Shown: positions 11,231-23,200 of the stretch, piece after piece
Layout: every line of letters starts with the position of its first letter
Position numbering within the stretch: the first letter of the stretch is position 1
Assembly (NCBI GenBank): GCA_004794785.1
Contig: SJOL01001962.1
Span: 1,175,643 to 1,239,642, forward strand
Source: Opisthorchis felineus
Taxonomy: Eukaryota; Platyhelminthes; Trematoda; Opisthorchiida; Opisthorchiidae
Length of the DNA stretch: 64,000 bases
Direction: 5' to 3'
Translations under genes and position numbers: made by a program
The notes under the pieces: model-generated
Told to the model about the DNA's origin: nothing
Database searches by the model: none
Seen by the model: the letters and a program-made list of their open reading frames with translations, nothing else

Positions 11231-14200
11231 GTAACTGCTTGTGTTGGGATTTCTCATGCGATCTTACATTCTAAGTATCGGTATTTATTTTTTGCTTTTC
11301 TGGTTGCGTGCTGTTTGTTGTATATAGACCAGCAGGTATTGGCAATTGATCAGGTGGCTGTTGATCTGTTCGCCGAGCTTGGCAATTGATTTGCAAACGT
11401 TTCGTCACCATTCGAGGAGACATCTTCAGTGCGCTGTTGGGTGCGCTGCAAATCAATTGCCAAGCTCGGCGAACAGATCAACAGCCACCTGATCAATTGC
11501 CAACTAATGCACCCGAGCTACCAATATTCCAGCACATTACCAATTGTCAATTCCATCACCATTCATTTGTCCCGTCACATAATCACTTTCTAAAGACTTG
11601 TAACTGATGCCAAAATATGTTCCCACCGTTAGGAACACTCGATGGGCTTTTCTTTTTGCTCACCTTGCTGGTCACGTAACGGTTGCGTTCGTTGCTGCCA
11701 TGTAATATTGTTTCGCGTCAGAGAGTGGATTGATTTGGTGCTTTTGTGAACCGTGATTCTCTCGCCTTGGGGAATACACAGTGTGCTCCGCCACCCTGTC
11801 TTTCTGAAGGCCTGATGCGTTGTTCAGATGGCTAGGAGAAGTATCGTGGATCGTAAACTTTAAAGGCCTCCACTGCGTTTTCAATCAATTGGAAGATGTT
11901 TGGAACCGATTGGGCATTCATCGTTCCAGAAAGGCTTGGTAAACAATCAGTGAATTTATTGCTGGGCAACGTTTCGATTTTGACACAACTGGTTCGTCAG
12001 GCCAAGTGAATAAGCTACCAGGTTGATCGAGTTGTAAGGCAGTCATAAAACCAGCTGGTGAGATTTCTTACGACTAGCCGACTTGATCAGTGGTGGGTGT
12101 CAGTGATAACCAATTACTATTACTAGAAACCCTTCAATAGCTCACGATCGGTTTCGCCCCTTTTCGCTCATCGGATACGCGCACTCTCCGAGTACCAACT
12201 ATCCTTTTGTTCTGAATTAACACCAAACTGTGTGCAACTGATGAAATACACTCTTTTCTGTTCCTGTCAACTGAATTCCAGCTGAATCCCCTATCTATAA
12301 TATCATTCAGCTGAATGTGCTGAAGGAATCAATTTGCAAATGAGTATATCTATTTGAGGACCCTGAATTCTTCGCGGATCGCGTCGGATAAAGACTGATG
12401 CTTATCGTGGTGATCTTTCGAACGACAAGTCATCCAGTAAGCGTTCTTGTCGAGTTTTACGGACGTGTTTCATTCGTTCTCAGTTGCTCGCTTTCGGTCT
12501 CTCCACCTTCTCCGCACTTGAGGCCTATATCGACTGTACTGACACGTCGTCACTCTGGTGAGCTATTTGACCGTCGTCAGTATGCCGCGTTAACAAGTCC
12601 TCTGTAGGATTTTGGAAGCTTGTTTGTGGTGTACAAGCGATCCAGGTCGGCTAATTTAGCCAGCCTTCCAGCATTTTCACGCGGACCTATGTTGCACACT
12701 CAAGGCAGATTACGAGTAGGTCTATAGGACATTCCGGTACGAGCATTTCAGCCACCATCGTCTATTAGCAAATCGCTTCCGTTTATTCCGTCAATAGTCA
12801 TCTGCAGTGTGCCGTAGAATTAATTCTTTTATGTGTTGGTTGGTACTCAGTGCTGTTGCGTGTACGGCTGCGAGCGTGATATCGATTGGGAACTTTCGAC
12901 TCGTGTCACTGCGACTTATAGCTCTGAGTAGCACAAACGCGTTTTTGACGCGACTGCTTAGTGCAAAGGTCACATTGGTCGGAATTATCTGTGATAATGC
13001 CACGGTCGCGTTTGTTTCAAGTAATCAGATTCGACAAACTTGAAACTTTCCTTGTCTTACACACTAATGGGTGTATGTGAGAGCACGAGCGAGCTTTCTA
13101 AAAGCTGTCCTACATGCAACAGTGTCCTTTAAGGCTTCCCTGTGTCTCCATTCAACTCCGTTATTGATGAGTTAATCAGACGGACGCTGGACAACCTTCA
13201 AAACCTCGGCGGTAAGGTCAAAACTTTGTCGATCTGGAGTATATAGGCGACAATGGTCTCCTCTTCGAGAAGGAAGAGGTACCGGCATTCTCATAAGGAA
13301 TGGCCGGGGTCATCCGATCATTCAGCATGTGCTCTGTCCCGACAAAGTGTGAATTCAGTCTCGAGTATACAGAGGCCGCCTGCAATTCAAGGAGAGGTAC
13401 TGAAGGTTTGGGGGCTTTGCTAGCCGTTGTGGCAGAGTAACGGACCCAATCCGTGTATACTTTCTGAAGGCCATGGTCGCTTGCTTCAGACTACAATATG
13501 GGATTTACTTTGCCAACAAAGCACGGAGGTCTGGGGCATCCTCAAGCGTTTGGTCAACATTGGCTGTCACAACCATGGTTGCGATGGGTCAGCACCAGTG
13601 AATTTACAATGATGTAGTTATTTAACATATTTTCGGTGGTCTAGTGGTACATTCCTTCAAGACTGTATCCAGGGCAAGGAACTAGCCTCCTTAGTCCTCG
13701 ATTATCAAGAAAAGTGTAGTCTTCCATGACGATTTTGGATTGGCGTAAGTTGTGAGGTGCACATATGATACTTGAGTAGGTTACGGTACTGTGGACGCAA
13801 CCAGCCTTCCGGAATGGTGTTCAAATGACCCTCCCTATATTTGGCCAGGTATGCTACAAGATGTGATAAACAGAAGTCAGTGGGATTCGGGTCGCTAGTT
13901 TCTATCCAGATTGTTTGACTGTGTTTTGAAAGTGTAAGCATGTTGGATGTCCATGCCAGACTAGAACTGTGCGCTCCCACTTCTGACTTATTTTTTCTCA
14001 AATAACCTAAGCAGTTGTACGACTGTTATAAACGGGTGTTTCAACACTGGTGATGGTATCGGTGATGTGCCCAGGTGTTCGGACTGCCGGCAAACACGCT
14101 GCCAAGTTTGTACTCGTGAAGGGAGCATTGGTAGCCTGATCTCAACATCCAAAACGACCCCAACATTCCCGAAGACTCGTTCCCTAACGTTTAGTTGCTT

Positions 14201-17200
14201 AGACGCCTAATTGGTCATCCCAGCCGCTTTGGCAGCATTTTTTCGTTTCCGGGGTCACTATGGTATGCGAAGAATAATATCTTATAGAAACCACGTCACA
14301 AAGTTCTCCACAGAATGTTACGGATTACGCTTGCTGCACCACGTGTGTAGAACTACCGAACAGACTCTACTTAACTTGGACTTAAATTTAATTTTTGTTC
14401 GTCTTCAAACCCGTCTTCGTATGCTCGATGTTGTCGGTTGACCGTCCCTAGGCAGAAAAACAATGGACCTTCAACTAGACTATAACGCCTTACCAGCACG
14501 GTCACCCTTTAACTTCACCAAAAGCGTTGCACGAGAATGCAGTGAATAGGAATCCCTCAGCTGTATCACGTCGCATGGGAGCATTGCGGTGATTGTGAAC
14601 GACGACTTGAAGCGTTGCACACCTCTCTCCGGAAATCCTAGGATTCCTGTCGGAGCGCTTTACATTTCTTGTCGGTATCGTATCGAATCATTTTGCCAAG
14701 TAAATTAAGGCATCCTAACTGAAAATGCTAGACAATCCTTAAAATGAGTATGACTGCAAATTTAACCGAGAAAATATCACATTTGTACACCTTGCTCATA
14801 TTGATTTGGTCAACTTGCTAGGTATTCTAATCCAGGCATGTAGGGAACATGGAAATGTTTGGTGCACAAAATATCCCACAGTATTTTATCAGACAGGTTA
14901 TTCTGTCACTGCACTGGTTTTTAATTCACCCTGGGGTGATATTTAGAGCTGGTTCAGCCTATGATATTCTGTGTGCAGCAGCTACTGCCTCTACAATGAC
15001 TGTATCTTTGCTATTGTCGTGTGACAAGAGATTGGTCACTCTGTAGTCGTTTTAAAACGTGATTCTTCCGGGACATCACGATTTTCAGTCAGACTGTATC
15101 AGTCCATGAGGTACAGTTCTGATTGCAATTTAGCTGCCACGGCAAAATCTCATGCTGTTGGTAATAGTGAGTCATATTTGGCGGATAAGATGCCCAAAAT
15201 GATTGCGCCTTGGGTGTTGTTTGGCGACGTTTACTCAGACACCAAAAAAACCACTTTCACATCCTTTTGTAGGTGATTCCTATTCGAAGTTACTTTCGGT
15301 TGGGAAGCCTAGAATAGTAAGAAGTGAAAACGTGAGTCGTACTGTAGTAGGTTTGTTACATGTGGAATGGATCACTCGGTAATCTAATCCTTATATGGGG
15401 GGTACGGATGTTTGGGTATGTTATGCTGCTCCAGTTGGATTAACTTTCGCGTGTCATTTTCGTCGATACCTTCAGCTGTTCGATATCGTACTTACGTCTG
15501 AAACAATTTTTGACAAATTTATCTGTTGTACTGACGTGTTTCGTCTCCATGATTTCTGCACCGTCTGCCTGGTATGAAACTACCTACTTTGTCGGATACA
15601 CTGTTTTGAATATGCTTTGCTTGATCTCCTATTCTCAGACAAATTTCCATCAAAACGAAGATATACTTTTCCTTGCATATCCCGTTACAGAAGGCACTGT
15701 CGGACTACTTCCGAGAAAACGGTGGACCATCCAACCCAGTGTAAGTTCCCACTCTGTACCCATACATCGATCCATTTTTTCCAGTGTACTGGTCTCCTTG
15801 TGGTCGTTGAACAAAAACCATTGTGGTATAGACGCCCATTTTCGGTGGGCTGTTACTTTTTTTTTACCCGTTGTGTGTTGCCATGACCCTGTTCCTATGT
15901 TGAGAATCAATTATTGCGTGATAGGTGGTGTGCTTATCCTCCCGTAAGCCTTCACCCTCCCCCCAAGAAGAGTACTCTTTCTCACGGCATTTTCCACTTC
16001 AAATGCATAGGAGCTCTTCTGTTGGGTCTTCTGATAAGTGTGGTACACAAACTAGTAAACAGAGTGCACTACGCATCACATACCTGTGTCTATGAAGTCT
16101 GGCCATTTTACTGGTGAGACCGTCGTAGAAACTCACTATTATCATATTTCTTCATCTTCACGCTTTATTTTCGATGTAGAAGTTTATTTACCTTGTCTCT
16201 GTAATATTAGTCAACTATAACTGGTAAAAGTAAGCAAGCACGTAAAACACCCTGGTCCACACTGACCTTACTTCAGCCCTAAAAACCGGCTCCGAAAATC
16301 AAACACATTCAATTACTTTCTGAGTTGAATGTCAACAACCAGGGCATCACAAAACATGCTATTTTGGTGGCTATTTCATCTCCGTTAGTCTGGTATTGGG
16401 CATTTTTCCATCGTTTCCTGCTATTTCTGTGGTTTTCGGTATGGCTTTCAGACGTGGTAAGATTATCAGGATTGCGTCGCCATTAAGGTTCCACTAGCCG
16501 CCAGATGTCGAACTGTTTCCCTTTCAATCTAGAACGAGGGCCTACGTTGATCTGACCGAGTCCGATGACCAGTCCGAACTGGACAAATCGGTAATGTTCC
16601 AACGAAGCAACATATTAAATGTACTTTCTTGGAATATTGATGGACTGGACAAGACAAATTTTCACGTACGCCTGAAGGCTATACTCAGTTGCCTGAAAAG
16701 GTGAGTGCTTACATTGAATCGTCGTTGCTAGATTAGGACTCTTGACACTTTACTCAAGATCATGTGAAAACCACCATGACGTCAGTCTATTAGCCGTAGA
16801 ATCCAACACAGTCTCTGTTTTCTATGGAGGAAACTGTTGGTAGCTCAGATAGCGTAGATGGTCGTTGGCTTGTTCGCTGAGCTGGGCAATTTGATTGCAA
16901 ACGTTTTATCACCAATCGAGGTGACATCATCAGTGTGTTACTGGGGAGCGTGGTGGTGCGTAGCGATGGGTAGCACAACCACCAACCCATCGCTACGCAC
17001 CACTACGCTCCCCAATAACACACTGATGATGTCACCTCGATTGGTGATAAAACGTTTGCAATCAAATTGCCCAGCTCAGCGAACAAGCCAACGACCACAG
17101 TCTCTGTTGTAGGCGTTTGTTAGTGTGGAGTGTGCTATGTTGATAACAAAAGTATTAAAATATGAAGAGGATGAATAGAAATGGCGGCAAGACGGCTCTG

Positions 17201-20200
17201 TGAGGTGGGAATTCTCGACCATTCCCGCCATTCTGAACGTATTCCTTCCAATCGATATAGATGTGTAAAAGGGATAGAAGGGGTTTTTGATATCCATCAG
17301 CAGGAATTTTCGAGCACTTGAATTGAAGGCGATTCTAAAGCCCTACGGTAGTGAAGCATCAGTACAACTAGTAACAAAAAGCCATTTTTGTACGATGCTT
17401 CCGCTAGAAGATCACGTAAGTTATCAATCCTTCTCAGGAGAGATCGTGTACTGAAAGGTATATAGAAAAGATGCTCTTTGATTGTCATTTTGAAAGCACG
17501 ACCTGCCATCCAGAGCAGCAGTAATATTAGAATTTTTTGAAAACGTACAGCTGGGTTCCCTCGATTAGCAGTACTTTGATTGATCACGATTTCACTCTAC
17601 ACAAATGATCATAAAATCTCTCACTTTATTTGACATGGTATGACCACACAACTTCGTCCATTCAAACTGTTCTATTCAAATGTTTTGGTACACAAAAATA
17701 TCGCAGGCAAAGTGATTTGATTGGGGGTAAGAAAAATCAGTACGGTGGACATTTGAATACTTCGTCTGTAAAGAGAAATCGTTCAATTATGGAATCCTTT
17801 CGATGCATCGCTGCCGTGCCAGGGAAGCACGAGAGCTGAATTAATGCCGGGTTGCTCAAACCCCTACAGGAGCAGTCGAAAAGCCAGGTTTGGGTTCGAA
17901 TCACAGGCCTTTCGGTCAGTAGCTTCTACCTTAACCGCTCGGCTATGTCGACCTTTGTAACATAAAACTTTCACGACCCTTAGAACCTGTAGAGTTTCCA
18001 CTCTTGATTCTCGGGTCCAGATTACTGCTGCTAAAAAGAAAAGTTAGAAAGTGCGGCTCGGCACGCACACTTCCTTAGAAGAAGTCTGTCAGATAAAACG
18101 GAGTCCGTCAGTTTCACAGCCACCAACAGCTGGCGCAGTCAGTTTTCTTGCTTGAAATACCCTCCGATACAATAAATGAACGACTGCAACTCATTTATCT
18201 GGATCTCTTAAATGGTGACGAAACTAACCCTCTTAGGAGTTCTGGGCCAAATTCGGCTCGGACAGTGTTAAAAGATTGAACGCCACGTAGGTTTCCACAA
18301 TACTTGAAAAAGATCGCGCACGGTAACCGACATCTTATTCCCCTACGTTGTGTTTTGACCTTAAAAACTCCGTATGAAACTAATCCCCGTCTCAACGACA
18401 CCACAAGCAACTCTTGTGTTTGGGACGGTTCTCGTAAGAGTCCCTCTAACACCCATTGGAGTTATCAGGGTTTCGTAAGGAATACACGTATTTGACAGTC
18501 GCTGAACAAGATATTGGTTGGGTCTGTTGTTCATATTGCTTTCAATGTAGAAGCCTCTTTCCCGGTAAAACTGCTATTACCGACTGTGTGCTTATGGTCA
18601 TTTCTGAAGAACAGAACCATGAATAGTCACTAATGAGTTCCCCGTGTGAATTACGCAGAAAAGCCTAGAAACACCATAACGGTTGTTTGTTCACGGTGTA
18701 TTTTACGCTGCGCCATGCTGTATGCCGGTGTACTTCAAATCCAGTCGTACTCCTCTCTTTCCCTCGCCGACAGCGAACTGCCGGATATTGTTTGCCTCCA
18801 AGAGGTAGTTCTTGAGAGTTTGGATGCTCTTCGGACACAGCTGGAAGAGGACTACCATGTTTTCAGCGCAACTGATGATAGCCATGCGAATTGTATACAC
18901 TACTTCGTAGCTCTATTGGTCAGGAAATATCCAGGGATATCAATAGACCTTTCCAGTTTTGCGGTAAGTGCAGTTTAGAAAATATTTCTAAATGGATGCT
19001 TTTTTTGTTCTGATTGCTTGTTATTAAGGTGAACCAAGCTGGAATTTACGTTGCTGCTCAAAGTGAGCTTGCAGTTTATTCTCAATGTGTTTGTTTGCGA
19101 GTTTCACAATCTATTCCCAAGCGTTTCGCCATTATTCGAGGAGACGTCAGTAGACGGTTGAGTGGTTGTTGTCTCTTTTCTGCGTGCGTTCACGTAACTT
19201 TTAGAATATATCTCAACCGTAACTTAATTTGCTGGTTGAGAGTTATATTACTTTTCAGTCCGTGTGTTGTGTGCTGTTTCCTAATTTTGACTGGTCCGTT
19301 GGATACCATTCTCTTAGTTCCTATTTTCACCTTTTTGATTGACCACTTCCATTTTATTCTTTTTCGTATGGTTTTTTGTGTACCTTCCGTTTTTACTAGT
19401 ATCCATCTTTTTGGTTGGCCCATCCAAAGTGCGCCTTTTGCCTAATCTGTTGATTCGCATACCTTTCTTAGCAGCTCTCGTTCCCCGTCTCGTGGTTCTT
19501 TGAATCGTTTGTTTTTGTTGCAAGTTGTGGATTCGATTCGTTGGGGAATGTAACTATTGTCGCGTTGAGCCCCATTGGCAACTAAGAACGGGCTACTTTG
19601 CACCCACAACATCCGAAGTTGTTGCCAATTAATTGAGATATCGGGAGCCCAGTTAGTTGGAATGTTGTTAGCCCACTTGTGTTTACTGATTGTTGATTTG
19701 ACAGCCTAGTTTCCCAGTTTACTTGCAAGCATTTGTCTGCGTTCGGAGAGACAGTTTCTCCGCATATAGTTTTTAGGGATAATTCGATTGCGATCTGTGT
19801 TGTCCTCATTTGATTGGTCCATTGAATATGGTCCTAAGAACACATTACGTTATCAGAGTCAAATAAACTGGAGAAGACTAATATCATTTACAAATACAAT
19901 ACAGGTATTTTTGATAAACGAGAATAAACGAACACAAACTCCCCACTAGAAGAGACGACCAGTTCTCTCTCGTCTCCGTTCAATAAGAAACACCCACATG
20001 CTTGGTCATGCAATAAAGGAGAACGCGAGTTTATTGGGGCCTGGTACTTTGGAGATATAAGATACCCTTTGAAAGTCATTTCAATGCAAGGTGGAAAGAG
20101 GAAACACGCACTCAATCGCCTATCGATAATACATTCTCGAATTATAACGCAAGGCCTGCAAATCACATAACACTGTCGGTGAACCTATCAACAATCAGTA

Positions 20201-23200
20201 AACGTATCAAATTTACCAATATTTTTAGCTACCGCCAGGAACCCTTAATCTGCATCCCTATGCCTGGGGCAAATGGATTGAACTCAAATCACGTGTTTTT
20301 TCATCTATCATGGGTGAAACATTTCTCCCAGAAACCATCTAACTTACTTGATCATTACTGATCCGGTGTTCCTACCAGACACGGACAATTCTCCGAAGAC
20401 ATCGATGGTCAAATACTGAACGTCCTCAGCACGCAGCGGCCAGGTTTCTGACCCGTATAACAATATGGGAACAGCATTGTAAATGACAGATAAGCTAATG
20501 TCATGCCTGCGTCACAGGTGATGCGGTTTGACAAAGGCTGCTCTAGCTTTCCCAATCTAGATGGAAATAGCGTCTTTGACTAATCTACTGGGCTTGATAC
20601 AGCTACCCAGGGAGACAAATTTATCTACTATCTCAATAAGCTCTTTCGCAAGCATGAGATTCGGATTCGAGCCCACCCAGTCTTGCGGCAGCACCCTATA
20701 CTTTGCAGGCGTGAAGCACCAAGCCATGAGGCAGAATTATTTAAATTATTTACTATTATCCGCATTATTACGACATCAGGTCGTCTGCGTGCTCGATATT
20801 CCTGAGCGTACGCCCTGGAAACGTTTCAGCTCCACAGGTTTATAGGCCAGGACTGGGTCTTCCGTGATGGTATCGATGATTTTGAAGAGAAAAGGTGAGG
20901 GGACCGTACTTCTTGCTGCCACACGACATAGTGAACTCGCGGGAGAGCTTGTAGATTTCCACGCTCTCTCACACCTAGCTCACTAACAACTTCAGGTAAA
21001 TACACTCCGACCAGCCACCACTCACGTAGCTTTTATAACCCCAACAGCTGCACACAGTCAGCAGCTCTTATGCCTACATTAACGAAACTGCTCCAGTATC
21101 AAATGACACTACCACATTACACGATGGTCCACACAACGTTGGAGACCGAAGCCAATGCTTTTTTTCTCCTTTCCCAAATGATGGATACTTTGCCTCACCT
21201 CACCTTGCCTTGCTCCTCGCAGTTTTACTGAAGCTCGAACCAGATGTTATGCATGCGCCCACTGGTTCCGCAACTATGTGGCTTCTGTGTGTAGCAGCAC
21301 TTCCAGGCCGATATTCTCCTGAGACGTTGTAAACAACTTTTCGGCGAAACACTGCATTTTTTCAGTCACTCTTTTGGGGCTTGGACCGAATCCAAACAAC
21401 GGAAAACTGGTAGCTATACTCACATTCAAAATGATATGGTCGAACGCTTTAGGGTCCCCGTTCCGTTCTTGGAATCCGGAAGGCATTTGCCACTCTATTA
21501 GTCACTATCGTTCGACCGGATCTTAATTACTTCTGTGTAGACATGACCTACTTCACAGTGTCTCAATCGTCATGATGTGCGCAGTAGCTACCGCTGAACG
21601 TGCAGGTTATATCCAATTGAGCCCAGCACAATTGGCACAACACTTCGCTAGACATTCTGGAAATCATTTTATAATTTTTCAGTAGCTATATCCAGTTGAA
21701 TCTCGCCACAACGATTATTGGTGGCCCCGATAAAACGTTTAATGAACAGCACTTGAGAAGCTTCATAGATCCTTCCACTTCCGTAACTGATCGAACAAAC
21801 TGTGTTTAGTCATATATTTAGAGAATAAGCTCTACAATACCCATCCCTAACGAGTATCGTGTACGGCCACGCGCGCTAATCGAGCTTGCCTTTTTTCCAA
21901 AAACTTGGCCAAACCTGAAAGCCATGTAGTGCAATGATTGTAGATAAAACATACGACTTACTCAGCTGATGCGAGTATTGCGAATTTTACGAGTTTTCCT
22001 CGCAATGATTATACTAATCTGCAATAAAGGAACTGACGCTAAACTGCCAGACGGTAGAGAATGGGCGCAACATCGGTATCAGACCGTCACAGTCTTCAAT
22101 TAATTATGCCGGTCAGTTCCCCCCCTGGACACTTTGGCCGATGGTTCCTCATCTCAGTTTTGGACCTATTTAACTTTGTACCTTTGGTTCACTATTGGTA
22201 TTCGGACTGGTTCGGACTGAGTTTAGAGCTTTGAGTTCTTCGGTCGAAAATGAAGCATGAGTCACCCCATGATGAGCGAGAAGTGTGAGCCACTGCTCCT
22301 TCTTTTGGAACTATCCCACCTTGTAGTTGACTTATGAATTCGTTAGGCAACACTAACGTGTCCGGTTTCCAAATGTGTGCATCAGAGTACTAAGTATCAT
22401 CATTACTGCATACTGTCTGTTTACCTGTTTCACAGACTAAGACTACGTAAAACCAGCACTGTCCGATGAAGTTGGACCTCTTCTGTGTGGTTGCTATCTG
22501 TTGTGCTTCCTTGCGTCGGATTTATCTATAACAGCTTCTCTTCCAACGTAGTCATGATATACCTGCTTTGTGATTTCCAAGTTACGTGGGGTTTTGTTCG
22601 ATACATACGTTGTTAAACCAGGAGGTCTTCTGAGTTCGTTTCATTATTTTGTCGTAATTGGGGCTTCTTGCACGCACAATGCTCTTAGCTGCAAAACCTT
22701 CGCGAGTGGAATAAAACTTTTTACGCCGAAGTGTTGCATTTTGCTGCGTATGTGCTCAAGCCAAAAACCACCCCAATCTACGTTCATATTTTGCAACTCA
22801 CCAAATTTTATTGTCCACTGAAGTAATCATACCTCTGGCGGAAAAATTCTGGTGGAATACTTTCCTAGCATCACTGGGACCCGGGATGCCTAGATGGGGC
22901 TCAAAAGTTTGGACTGGTATTCCGAACTCAATTGCCTGTCTGTTTTAGTCCATCAGGGACACGTCGTAGCTTTCGAAAACTCAATTCCATTGTGCGAATA
23001 CTGAGTGCCGTCGTAATTCATAATCACTGAAGTATTTTGAACTCTGAACACGTCAGCTAGCCCCACCGAAACGACGCTTTGTTCTCATTGGTCCAATACG
23101 AACTTGGTTGAATTGGCGATCACATTTAACTTATCAGCAAAAGTGCGTTCGGATATTAGGACACTCAATATCGTCTCACCTTCCCAACAATGGGCACAGG

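Larger units (their letters stand above)
11231..15690 (+). other. TDP2 intron 1
   Basis: 4.46 kb. It holds a 57-bp perfect foldback (11339-11503) and a decayed RTE-like LINE (about 13130-13620). A stretch at about 12085-12135 partly matches about 25635-25680. Nothing else is recognised. Confidence 0.75.
16701..18773 (+). other. TDP2 intron 3
   Basis: 2.07 kb. It contains a 113-bp-arm foldback (16859-17097) and an antisense family A SINE (17808-17953). Confidence 0.8.

Noticed and set aside
19190..19523. Lys/Arg-rich minus-strand ORFs as a nuclear protein
   Set aside because: They arise from a T-rich intron stretch of TDP2. Composition alone explains them, and there is no motif or exon border.
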